Of a stretch of 64,000 nt of DNA, positions 32,425 to 42,667 are shown piece after piece. The translations under genes and the position numbers were made by a program. The stretch spans positions 40,708,507-40,772,506 of the forward strand of contig CM050449.1 in assembly GCA_027563935.2 (NCBI GenBank), in the 5' to 3' direction. A model generated the notes under the pieces. It ran no database searches. It was not told the origin of the DNA and saw nothing but the letters and a program-made list of their open reading frames with translations. Every line of letters starts with the position of its first letter. Position 1 is the stretch's first letter. This stretch comes from Costus lasius. Taxonomy: Eukaryota; Streptophyta; Magnoliopsida; Zingiberales; Costaceae.

Positions 32425-35232
32425 TGTAACGCCCTCGATTTTTCTGAATTATGATTTAAGGTTAGAAATTCTGTTTTTGTATTTTTATCTGTTAAAATTT
32501 TGGGATTTTTGCCTAAGTGTAGGAATTTTTCCTACAGGGCAAAAATAATAATTTTGGTTGGGATTCGAACCCTCAACCTTGACTCTTTGCTCCTGGAATT
32601 CTTCCACCATGGTGGCGCATATTTCTGTGTTATTGGAGTGGCGCATGGTGGTTAAGCCCAGGTGAGCCCTTAAAACCGATTTTCACTTAAGTTAACTGGG
32701 TTATTGGATCTTGGATCCGTTTGGAGTGGGAGAAAAAGAGAAATATCGTGAGAGCTCCTCTCCCTCACGATTTTTGTTGTTTTCTTGCCCTAGCCGCCTG
32801 TGGTTGTCGCCCCTTACTGTGTTTGGCGCCTCCTGCAAATTTCTGACGCTGGTGGTGGCAGACTGGTGGTGGACGAAGTTCCTGGAGATCCCTGACCCTC
32901 TGTTGTGGCATTTTTTTTTTCTGTGGGCGATTTTCGGTGAGTAATTCGATCCTAAGGAGTCTAATCCTATTTGCAATAATTATCTGTATGAACCAAAAAT
33001 CTGCAAGTAGATCCTGTGTTTTTCTATTCTATAGGTCGGATCTGAATATGCATGATGATTCAGAAATTTTGTCTTGCTGAAGATTGTAGTCGCCAATCTG
33101 ACCTTACTGTGCTTTAACCTCAATATCTCATGATCTATAGATCCAAATCACACGAAACAAATTTTGTATGAAACTAGATTCGCTCAGCTTTGATTCTTAT
33201 GTAATATCGACCACATCTGAACTATATTCGTGTTGCAATCGGCATTGTTATATAACTTACGAAATCTGTTTTATGAAAATCTAGAATCTTGACCCTTTTG
33301 TGTTCGAACTCTCGTATCTCCCTAGGTATAGCTCGAAATCCTGTGAAACCAGTTTTATTAGACCGTAGGCTTGAAGAGCTTCATTTTGACTCCCATAACG
33401 CCTATTTTCGATTAGTTATTGGATCTGAAATATATGTCGTAATTCTGATATATGAATCTGTTTTCTTGAAATCTGAAATTCTGACCCACCTATGTTCGAA
33501 CCCTTATATCTTCCTGCCTACAATTCGAAATTTTGCGAAACCAGTTTTGTTGGAAACTAGATTCAGAGAGCTTCATTTTGAATATAATATTGACTAGCTT
33601 TGGTTCGAAATTGGACCAAAAATATATGTTGCAATCTGACAATATAAATCTGCTATGTTTTGGTTAGATGAATATTCCATTGTGAGAAAAATTTAGCCTG
33701 TATGGTTTAATCTCTTAAATTGTGGTCTGTAGTTCTTCTAAAATTTATTTGCTTGATGAGAAATTTTAGAGAAAACAAAATTGGGGATTTAACTAAGAAC
33801 TTAGGAATTTTCGAAAATCATGGTTCGAGCCAATTTTGGGGCTTTTGTCAATTTTCTTCGCGAATGTGTAATTAAAATTATCTGTAGTGGGGGACTAAAA
33901 TTATTTACATGAAATTTGTACGTTCTGTTAAGGTTCTGAAACTGGCGCCCCTTATAGTAATTTTATAGCTCACAGTTTTAGGAATTTTGAGGAAATTATT
34001 TCATGAATAGTTTCTGTTCTATGTTTAATTGTTTGTTATGTGAATATTGTCTGTTCTGTTTATATGTTGTGAATTTTCTGAAAACTTTGAATGTGTTATA
34101 ACCTTTGTGAGAACATAGACTGGTCTGACATGAATTAAGGATAGTTGCATGAAATCTAAGGAATTCACTCATATATTACTTCTGGTTGATGGTAACAATT
34201 ATGAAGTGTGTTCAGCTTTGATTTTCTGCAAATTGTAATTTTGTTAAGGACTGGATATTGGGGAGTGTCATTTTCTGGTTTGTTAGACTTTGGGCATGAT
34301 GTAAGGATTAAGTAGTGATTAGTCCTACTCCTCCGTTTCAGTATAATCTGTTCTGTAAAATTATGCCCTAGTGTAGCATTCTTCCGTGTCCTTACCCTCC
34401 TTCTGTGGCGCTGTAATGGTGCTGATAGTCTACTACGACCCATGAGACACTATTCTGTTCTGTTCTGGGTTTTGGAGGCCAGAGTGCCACGTCCTGACAA
34501 GACGGGGGCCACCCACTGATACCTCCTCTACCATTCTGTTATGGGTATTGGAGACCAGAGTGCCACGTCCTGACAAGACGGGGGCCACCCACTGATACCT
34601 CCTCTACCATTCTGTTCTGGGTATTGGAGACCAGAGTGCCACGCCCTGACAAGACGGGGGCCACCCACTGATACCTCCTCTACCATTCTGTTCTGGGTAT
34701 TGGAGACCAGAGTGCCACGTCCTATCAAGACGGGGGCCACCCACTGATACCTCCTCTACCATTCTGTTCTGGGTTTTGGAGGCCAGAGTGCCATGTCCTG
34801 ACAAGACGGGGGCCACCCACTGATACCTCCTCTACCATTCTGTTTCTGATATGCATGCATGTCTCGTCCTCGGCAGAGGTGGGGTCAGACCTTCTGTGGT
34901 CATCAGGCCTTCTGTGGCCTTTCTGTTTTCGATGTAGACTATCCGTTTGGATTCTGAAAATTCTGATTTTCTGTCTGTCAGTTCTGATTTCTGTAGTTCT
35001 GTTTCGATCTGTATTATAGATGTGTTAGGCAGTGTGTTTAGTAGGGAGGGGTTGGTATACTTATATCCTACTTCATGCTTGATGCCTAATGTTATAAGTA
35101 TCTGTATTTGATTATGTTTTGTTTCTGATATGAGTGTGCATGTTAAGTTGATTTATCTTATCTGTTACAAAAATGTATTTCAACTTATGCATGATATTTT
35201 TGATGTGTACTATGGATGGCTTTTAGTGTCTT
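32425..35232 (+). repeat. 5' LTR of element E, first part
   Basis: Starts TGTAACGCCCTCG and is interrupted at GTCTT by copia D. It carries the 76-bp array. Short frames inside are identical in both LTRs only because the LTRs are young; I call no gene. Confidence 0.95.
34454..34845. repeat. 76-bp minisatellite, five units (5' LTR of E)
   Basis: CCAGAGTGCCA recurs at 34479, 34555, 34631, 34707 and 34783, exactly 76 bp apart. Each unit includes AAGACGGGGGCCACCCACTG and ACCTCCTCTACC. As 76 is not a multiple of three, the long minus-strand frames across it are an artefact. Confidence 0.95.
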
Positions 35233-36942
35233 TGTTGGGGTATGCCCTTAAGGCTAATGTTTGAGGCCTGTGGGAATGTATCTGTATCATGTAATAAACT
35301 CTTAAGTTTATAAAGGCATGGTTGTTATTCAGTTAGCTACATTGTCTGCTGCAATATATGTTCTTCTGAATAATGTCTCAAAGCTGTTCAGCTGGGCTGA
35401 CAAGCTATTATGTCCTTAGTCGATATATCTTGGTGAACATGAGACAGCCTTGATATGGTTAAGACTAATATGTGTTCTAATCTTATAGGATGCTTCGAGC
35501 ATGGAATAAGATGTAGACTCATGGGTACATTGGATGTACTGGACAGACCCTACGAGGATGTTCAATTGTTTGTCACAATGTGAATATTCCTTGGATATGA
35601 CAAGTGGCACATTTCCTCTGACTTGAGATCACTTGTGTTTTCTAAATGATGATTGTCATTGTTTTGAGGTAGTTCAATATCATTTGAAACATAATGATTA
35701 TAGACTATCTTGGATGGTGAGCTTGAGTCAGGTTAGAGCACTAGTGATAGACATAGGATTGCCGTCTCCTTATTGAAGGAGTGTGATGTTCTAAAGGGGC
35801 CCCCTGGATGAGATGATTGAGAGAGTGTATGGCCATACCCAGGTGACAGTGTTCATCTGATCTAATCATGCTCATCATATTGGAGCTACAAGCTTGACAG
35901 GCTTGTCCAATAAGAACATCCAGTGGCAAAGGTAATATGTATGCTTTGTGAATTGATTCACACTTGTGCTGTTTTTGGGTGAAGTCTTGGAAGACTCTTT
36001 CCTTTATATCGGGAGACAGTGATGTGTTGCTAGATACCCCTCACTGGTCGTGATAACGTGAGTTATCGTTACCGACATTTAAAGGAAACCCTCAGGGTCG
36101 CACAATTTGATGATATGGCTTACTTAAGTCAGATCGTGTGGACTGAATTGTTTGGGTTCAGTTTAATGGGATTAAATCTCTGATTGTGAGTGAGATCTGG
36201 TCTGATCATGTTTGATTGATTAGGGCTTGAGATCGGTAAGCTTCGATCGAGAGAATGAATGCTAGATCAGTCAGATCAGAAGCATTGAGAGATTGACGGT
36301 CAGATTGAGAGCCTTAGGGTTTATTTTGATCTGCACTTATTTCTTGGTTTATTTGGTTAGCGGACCAAATCGCTTTGAACCAGCTCTTGAATGAGCGCAT
36401 GGTTCAATGCTGATGTGGCATTTGCGATTGGGGTGAATCCTAAGATCGCACGTAGAGATGTGGCATGCTATTTTTGGATAGCACCTCTCGAACGTTGCCA
36501 TGATCTCACGTCGCTCCTCTTTGGTCTCTTCACGCCTTTCTCGCCTCTTGGGGTTGGCTTGGAAGTGGCATTCTCGTGTGGAGAAAGTCCAAGGCGACAA
36601 GAGAAAAAACGCCAAGAAGAAATCTCTCCTTTCCCTTTGCAATCGATCAAAGACACTCTTGGAGCCTTGCTAGCACAAGGAGCACCAAGATAGTAAGCGC
36701 TTCCTCATCTTGTGTGCGCGTCCTAAGGAGGAGATCTTCGTTGCTCTCTTAGATCCAAGGCGTCATCTTCAAATGGCATTGGTATGAATCGCATCCTTCA
36801 TTCAATCATAGTTTTAAGTTGATCATTCAATCATACATGCGATCCTTAACCCTACTTCCGCTCATGCAAAGTTTTAAAGTGCATGGTATTAGGGTTTGCG
36901 CTCCCCCTAGAAGGGGACCCCCCATGTTAAGGGGTACTTTCA
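35233..36942 (+). repeat. 5' LTR of copia D
   Basis: Starts TGTTGGGG and ends GGGGTACTTTCA. The first 1.1 kb is close to the LTR of C, while the last 0.6 kb (R/U5 side) is largely different. Confidence 0.95.
35983..36010 (+). promoter_or_regulatory. Palindrome and TATA box in the copia LTR
   Basis: AGTCTT-GG-AAGACT (35983-35996) is followed six bases later by TTTATATC (36003-36010). The same arrangement is kept in C (near 23952-23978) and in the minus-strand LTRs near 7790 and 21560. This is the probable core promoter of the family; the start site is not visible. Confidence 0.55.
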
Positions 36943-36944
36943 TT

Positions 36945-36957
36945 TGGTATCAGAGCC
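36945..36957 (+). other. Primer binding site of copia D
   Basis: TGGTATCAGAGCC, two bases after the LTR end. Confidence 0.9.
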
Positions 36958-38765
36958 TGCGTTATGATGTATGTTTGTTATGATTGCTTCTTTGTGATCC
37001 ATGTTTGCGCATCCTATGAATAGATCTAAAAACATGCGGTAAACTACATGCTAGCTTAAGGTCTTTGATGTATGTTTATGTGTTACGCATGTATGATGCC
37101 TTGGCGCTTGCTTTAGAGTTTTTATCAAAAACTTATATCTCTTGCGCGTATCACCTTAGATCTAAGCCGCCTACTGTAAACCCTTAGACGGGTTATTAGG
37201 GTTGAAGTCACCCCCTAGGTTAGATCCAGAATGTCTGATCAGATCATCTGACAACCTGAATGGGTCGATCAGATAGCACCTTGGCGCAAGCCTATGGTGG
37301 CTATAGGTCGACTGCAGACAGGTGTGTAGCGATGTCTGATTGTGACGATTAATGAACGCACCTGAGTTAGGCCCGGGGTCACGCCCGTTTGCTAGACCTC
37401 AGTGTGGTTGTTCAGCCCTGGCGCATGCATAGTTGACCTTATGGTCGACGCAAGTCAGTTAGGACTTGGTGCATGCAAGGGCAGTGGATCTGACTAGGTT
37501 GGATGAGTGGATCCCTAGTAATGGACCGTTGTAAGGTTGTAGGGGAAATAAGGAAAAATTAAAATTGATCCTATGGGGTTTTCGAAAATTTTAATTTTTA
37601 TGGATCACGTGGTTCTTGATTGATGCATATGTTTGTCTATTTAGTCTTATGTGGGCTGCCCATATTAATTGTGTGCTGTGCTGGGGCCTGCGTGCCTGTA
37701 TTAAAATTGTAAATTAATTATTGTGATCTGCGCATCACTGTGTTTTAATTTATAAATGTAAGTGACCTGCGTGTCACTCTTGTCTAGATAGTTAAATTTG
37801 TAATTTAATTAGACAAGAGCACAGTGCACACTTGGCAGAGGCGCATGCAGCAAGTGGCTGGACCAGGTGGGAGGTCTAGGGTTCGACCCTAGGACCAGGC
37901 GCATTTTCCCTGGTGGGCGCACCTGTGCTGTATTTGGCGCTTGGGCCCAGGTTTGGGCCAGATGAGCAGCAAAAGACCCATGAAGAGCAAATGAAGACTT
38001 AAGTTAGGTTAAGGTCTTCTAGGGCTATGGGCTTTTACCACATAAGATACATGCTTTCTTTTATTGCTTAATATTAGAATTGCATGATTAAATTATCTTC
38101 TGCTATCACCATAGGAATTGCATGATAGGCAAGAAGATAAAAGACCGTTAAAATCCAACGCTTAAATATCAAGCTCGTAAGCCTTCTGACGCGAAACCTC
38201 ACTGTTCTGATTATCGTTGGAGCCGTGTTGTACCCACTCAGTGGGCACGTCCATCTATCTTCAGACGGTGCGGGATTACACCTGCGTGTTACAGAGTAGG
38301 GATTTATCCCTTTTCGTTGCTCAGCATAGCACGTGGTGGTCCAGGGAGTAGGTCGGGTCAGCTTGACCATGTAGGCTACATATGTGGCGCATATGGTAGC
38401 ACATGGAGGCAGCCATCTGTGGGGTCAGAGATTGTGTTGTACCAACTCAGTTGGCACAGTCTGCTGGACTGCCCGGATGAAGGGGAATCGCACGGGTTGG
38501 CGATCGGCAGGGACTGCCTACCAGAAACTAGTGCTTGTACTCTCTGTGCATCTTATCTCGCCTGAGCGGGACGCGGAGACCAAGTATGAAATCTGGATCC
38601 CATCTCACTAAAAGAGTTCTACTCTTTCGGGCTGTTTTGCTGGATTTTTCACGCCTGATAAAATAGTGAGAAAAAGAATCTTTCTTAAGTCCTGATTGAT
38701 TCTTATACATTGATACTGACCTTGCTGTTCTTGCATTGTTGTAGATACCTGCAGCAACGAACACC
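36958..38765 (+). other. Structured leader of copia D
   Basis: 1.8 kb aligning with the leader of C throughout, with scattered substitutions and small indels. It holds the tRNA-like stretch at 37833-37892 (A box TGGCAGAGGCG, B box GGTTCGACCCT, stem CTAGGG/CCCTAG) and palindromes at 38233-38245 and 38442-38454. No credible ORF. Confidence 0.7.
37833..37892 (+). ncRNA. tRNA-like stretch (copia D leader)
   Basis: The T-arm stem CTAGGG (37876-37881) with CCCTAG (37887-37892) around TTCGA is a perfect 6 bp. Compared with element C, one pair changes on both sides (C-G to T-A) and a G-U becomes G-C, as expected if the fold is selected. Confidence 0.5.
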
Positions 38766-41700
38766 ATGAACTTCAATGTGCGATCCCTACTGGAAAGGGA
38801 GAAGTTTGCAGGGCCGAACTTCTCTGACTGGTTTGGACACCTTAAGATTGTTCTTAAGGCAGAGAGGAAACTGTATGTCCTCGAGATGGCGATACCGCCG
38901 CAGCCCGCTCCGAACGCCGCAAGGGCGGTTCGGGAAGCCTATGAAAAGCACGTCAATGATAGCATTGATGTCGCTTGCCTGATGCTAGCGTCTATGACGC
39001 CACCGCTGCAGCGTCAGCATGAGGACATGTCGGCTATAGACATGATCACAAACCTCAAGATGCTGTATGCTGCACAGGCAAGGACTGAGCGCTACAATTT
39101 GACAAAGCTCTTCTTTCAGAGCAAACTGGCTGAAGGGAGCCCAGTGGGAGCTCACGTGCTCAAGATGATTGGGCACAAGGAGGCTCTAGAGAAACTGGGG
39201 CATACCATCAACCAGGAGCTTGCTGTGGATATTATTCTGCAGTCTCTCCCGCCTTCATTCGACGCGTTCATTATTAATTTTAATATGAACAAAATCGATT
39301 GTACTCCGGCAGAGCTGCTGAATATGCTCTTGACCACTGAGGAAACTCTGAAGGGTAAGCCTTCAACCTCTGTCTTGATGGTTCCTTCCAGGAACAAGAA
39401 GAAGGGGAAGAAGGGCAAGGCCACTGTCAAGAGCTACAGCAAGGCTCTGAAGCAAAAGGTGAAGCGGTCCAAGGAATACAGGTGTTTCCACTGTGGCCAG
39501 CTGGGTCACTGGAAAAAGGACTGTAAAGCGCTCCAAGGAGATAAGAGGGGAAGCTTTGCTTCTGGCTCAGGTATATTCGTGACTGAGGTCATGTTTTCTT
39601 CTTCTATATCATGGGTGTTGGACACTGCATGTGGAGTTCACATTTGTTCAAATGTACAGGAACTCAAGAGAAGAAGGCAGGTGGGACAGCATGAGGTGGA
39701 CCTACGAGTTGGAAACGGGGCACGGGTTGCTGCTGTTGCTGTAGGAGACTACTTTATTTCTTTACCATCTGGACTTGTATTGGAACTAAACAGTTGTTAC
39801 TTTGTTCCCAGTATAACTAAAAATATTATCTCCATTCCTGCTCTTGTCAGGAAGGGATTTTCCTTTGAATGCAATATTTCAAAGTGTGTTTTGTCATATG
39901 ATAATATTGTTTATGCAACTGGTTCAATTAATAATGGGTTATTCATGTTGGACATGGAAAGTTCTATACAAAATGTTGATATTAAGAAAGCCAAGTTTGC
40001 TGATGACAGCACCTTGCTATGGCATAGTCGTTTGGGCCATATTAACGAGAAACGCATTAAGCGGTTGCATGATAATGGACTGCTGGGATCTTTCTCCTAC
40101 AAGGGGATTGATACATGCAAAGCTTGTTTAATGGGTAAAATGACGAAGTCACCTTTTCTTCACAAAGGTCAAAGGGCTTCAGGTTTACTTGACCTTATAC
40201 ACAGTGATGTGTGTGGGCCTTTTAGTAAACATGCCAGAGGTGGCTATCAGTACTTCATTACCTTTACTGATGATTTCAGTAGATATGGGTATGTCTATTT
40301 AATGAGACATAAAAGTGAATCTTTTGACAACTTCAAAGAGTTCAAAAATGAAGTACAAAATCAGCTAGGCCGAAATATCAAGGCACTTCGTTCTGATCGA
40401 GGTGGTGAATACCTAAGTCATGCATTTACTGACTATCTAAGGGAGTGTGGGATTATCTCACAGCTCACTCCACCAGGAACACCGCAATGGAATGGTGTGT
40501 CCGAGAGGAGAAATAGAACGTTACTTGATATGGTTCGTTCTATGATGAGTCAGGCTACTCTTCCTTACTCCTTTTGGGGTTTTGCACTGGAAACAGCTGC
40601 AAAGGTACTAAACCGAGTGCCATCCAAGGCAGTTTCAAAGACGCCATATGAATTATGGTATGGGAAACAGCCAAGCTTGACATTTATCAGGATCTGGGGT
40701 TGCGAGGCTTATGTCAAAAAGCTCGCCTCTGGGAAACTAGAGAGCAGATCTGACAAATGCATCTTTGTCGGTTACCCTAAGGAAACTAAGGGTTATTATT
40801 TCTTCGATCCCAAGGAGAACAAGGTTTTTGTTGCTCGGACGGCCATATTTCTTGAGAAGGAGTTTCTTCTGCAAGAGGCCAGTGGGAGAGAAATAAAGCT
40901 GGATGAGAATCCAGACGAAGGACAAAGTAGTCAAGCACAGTTGGATGAGCCTGAGCCGGTAGAACAGGTTATTGAACAACCTGAGGCTCAGATATCACGG
41001 GAACCGCGAAGATCGGGAAGGATTCGTCGACAGCCTGAGCGCTATGACGGAGTCTACATCATTGACAATGATGAACCCCTTACTTATGCGGATGCGGTCA
41101 GTGGACCGGAGTCAGCGAGATGGCTTGAAGCTATGCGCGCCGAGATGGACTCCATGTCAGATAACCAAGTTTGGGATTTGGTTGATCCGCCTCCGGGAGT
41201 TATCCCTATAGGCTGTAAATGGATCTTCAAGAAGAAGATTGACATGGATGGTAACGTGGTTACCTATAAAGGCAGGCTAGTTGCGAAAGGTTTCAAACAA
41301 ATCTATGGTATAGATTATGATGAAACTTTTTCACCAGTAGCCATGTTTAAGTCTATTCGGATTCTTTTCGCGATAGCTGCATATTACGATTATGAGATTT
41401 GGCAAATGGATGTGAAAACAGCTTTCCTTAATGGAAATCTGGATGAGGATGTGTATATGACACAACCAGAAGGTTTCACTAATCCAGCAGATCGTCATAA
41501 GATATGCAAGTTAAAGAAGTCTATTTATGGACTTAAACAAGCATCGAGAAGCTGGAATATTCGTTTTGATGAATCAGTTACTGAATTTGGTTTCATCAAG
41601 AACGAGGATGACCCGTGTGTGTATAAGAGGTTTAGTGGGAGCGTGATTACTTTCCTAGTCCTCTACGTCGATGACATCTTGATCATTGGAAACGACATTC

Positions 41701-42647
41701 CTGAAATGCATGCTGTTAAGGCATGGCTGAGGAAATGTTTCCAGATGAAAGATTTAGGAGAAGCAGCCTATGTGTTAGGTGTGAAGATCTACAGGGATAG
41801 ATCTAAGAGGCTTCTCGGGCTGTGCCAGAGTACTTACATCGATAAGGTCCTGGAGAGATTTCATTTAGAGAATTCTAAACGAGGATATCTTCCAGTCAGA
41901 CATGGTCTGAATCTTTCGAAGAGTCAGTGTCCACAAACACAGACTGAGAAAGATGAAATGGACAATACGCCTTATGCTTCGGCTATTGGATCCATTATGT
42001 ATGCGATGTTGTGTACTCGCCCAGACGTCGCTTACGGGTTAAGCGTGACCAGTCGTTACCAGAGTAATCCAGGTATGGCGCACTGGATTGCAGTCAAGAA
42101 CATTTTAAAATATCTGCGGAGGACCAAAGATATGTTCTTGATATATGGTGGTCAGGAAGAACTCAGTATTGAAGGATATACTGACGCTTCGTTCCAGTCT
42201 GACCAGGATGATTTCCGATCGCAATCAGGCTATGTTTTTAGCTTGAATGGAGGTGCAGTGGTGTGGAAAAGTTTCAAACAGTCAACTGTTGCTGATTCCA
42301 CAACAGAAGCCGAGTATGTTGCAGCCTCGGAAGCATCCAAGGAGGCAGTGTGGATTCGTAAGTTCGTGAGAGAACTTGGTGTTGTTCCTTCGAGTGCAGA
42401 TCCTTTGGTTATCTTTTGTGATAACACTGGAGCAATCGCACAAGCAAAGGAACCACGGTCGCACCAGAAGTCCAAGCACATACAGAGACGGTTTCATTTG
42501 ATCAGGGAGATCATAGATCGTGGCGAGATCAAAATCTGCAAGGTTCATACAGATGACAATCTGGCAGACCCGCTTACCAAGCCTCTGGCGCAGCAGAAGC
42601 ATGAGAAGCACTGTAATAATATGGGTTTGAGATTTCTCAACCATTAG
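38766..42647 (+). CDS. Copia D gag-pol polyprotein, intact
   Basis: 1293 residues from the ATG at 38766 (ACCATGA), no stop or frameshift. Gag is residues 1-230, with the zinc knuckle CX2CX4HX4C at 240-253. The protease is around Asp286, reading Asp-Thr-Ala-Cys-Gly, where families of this type usually have Asp-Thr/Ser-Gly. Integrase has a zinc site from His420 and catalytic Asp481, Asp544 and Glu580, with the D-E spacing of 35. RT has YVDD with Asp969-Asp970. RNase H has Asp1140 in YTDASF and ends ADPLTKPLAQQKHEKHC. The single polyprotein would be cut by the protease to give capsid, integrase and RT that copy the RNA and insert the DNA. Whether the Ala in the protease motif allows activity is the main doubt. 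The clade is perhaps Tork-like; not resolved. Confidence 0.96.
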   Translation: MNFNVRSLLEREKFAGPNFSDWFGHLKIVLKAERKLYVLEMAIPPQPAPNAARAVREAYEKHVNDSIDVACLMLASMTPPLQRQHEDMSAIDMITNLKMLYAAQARTERYNLTKLFFQSKLAEGSPVGAHVLKMIGHKEALEKLGHTINQELAVDIILQSLPPSFDAFIINFNMNKIDCTPAELLNMLLTTEETLKGKPSTSVLMVPSRNKKKGKKGKATVKSYSKALKQKVKRSKEYRCFHCGQLGHWKKDCKALQGDKRGSFASGSGIFVTEVMFSSSISWVLDTACGVHICSNVQELKRRRQVGQHEVDLRVGNGARVAAVAVGDYFISLPSGLVLELNSCYFVPSITKNIISIPALVRKGFSFECNISKCVLSYDNIVYATGSINNGLFMLDMESSIQNVDIKKAKFADDSTLLWHSRLGHINEKRIKRLHDNGLLGSFSYKGIDTCKACLMGKMTKSPFLHKGQRASGLLDLIHSDVCGPFSKHARGGYQYFITFTDDFSRYGYVYLMRHKSESFDNFKEFKNEVQNQLGRNIKALRSDRGGEYLSHAFTDYLRECGIISQLTPPGTPQWNGVSERRNRTLLDMVRSMMSQATLPYSFWGFALETAAKVLNRVPSKAVSKTPYELWYGKQPSLTFIRIWGCEAYVKKLASGKLESRSDKCIFVGYPKETKGYYFFDPKENKVFVARTAIFLEKEFLLQEASGREIKLDENPDEGQSSQAQLDEPEPVEQVIEQPEAQISREPRRSGRIRRQPERYDGVYIIDNDEPLTYADAVSGPESARWLEAMRAEMDSMSDNQVWDLVDPPPGVIPIGCKWIFKKKIDMDGNVVTYKGRLVAKGFKQIYGIDYDETFSPVAMFKSIRILFAIAAYYDYEIWQMDVKTAFLNGNLDEDVYMTQPEGFTNPADRHKICKLKKSIYGLKQASRSWNIRFDESVTEFGFIKNEDDPCVYKRFSGSVITFLVLYVDDILIIGNDIPEMHAVKAWLRKCFQMKDLGEAAYVLGVKIYRDRSKRLLGLCQSTYIDKVLERFHLENSKRGYLPVRHGLNLSKSQCPQTQTEKDEMDNTPYASAIGSIMYAMLCTRPDVAYGLSVTSRYQSNPGMAHWIAVKNILKYLRRTKDMFLIYGGQEELSIEGYTDASFQSDQDDFRSQSGYVFSLNGGAVVWKSFKQSTVADSTTEAEYVAASEASKEAVWIRKFVRELGVVPSSADPLVIFCDNTGAIAQAKEPRSHQKSKHIQRRFHLIREIIDRGEIKICKVHTDDNLADPLTKPLAQQKHEKHCNNMGLRFLNH

Positions 42648-42652
42648 ATTAA

Positions 42653-42667
42653 GTGCAAGTGGGAGAT
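42653..42667 (+). other. Polypurine tract of copia D
   Basis: GTGCAAGTGGGAGAT immediately before the 3' LTR at 42668, the same as in C. Confidence 0.85.

Noticed and set aside
32561..32571. Reverse-strand B box (GGTTCGAATCC) near the start of the LTR of E
   Set aside because: No convincing A box at tRNA distance and the T-arm pairs only three bases, so I do not call a tRNA-like element here.
34528..34816. Two 70-codon minus-strand frames with repeated peptides
   Set aside because: They are frames across the 76-bp minisatellite. The period is not a multiple of three, so they are by-products.
34454..34845. CRISPR-like array
   Set aside because: Units are contiguous 76-bp repeats without distinct spacers, in a plant LTR.
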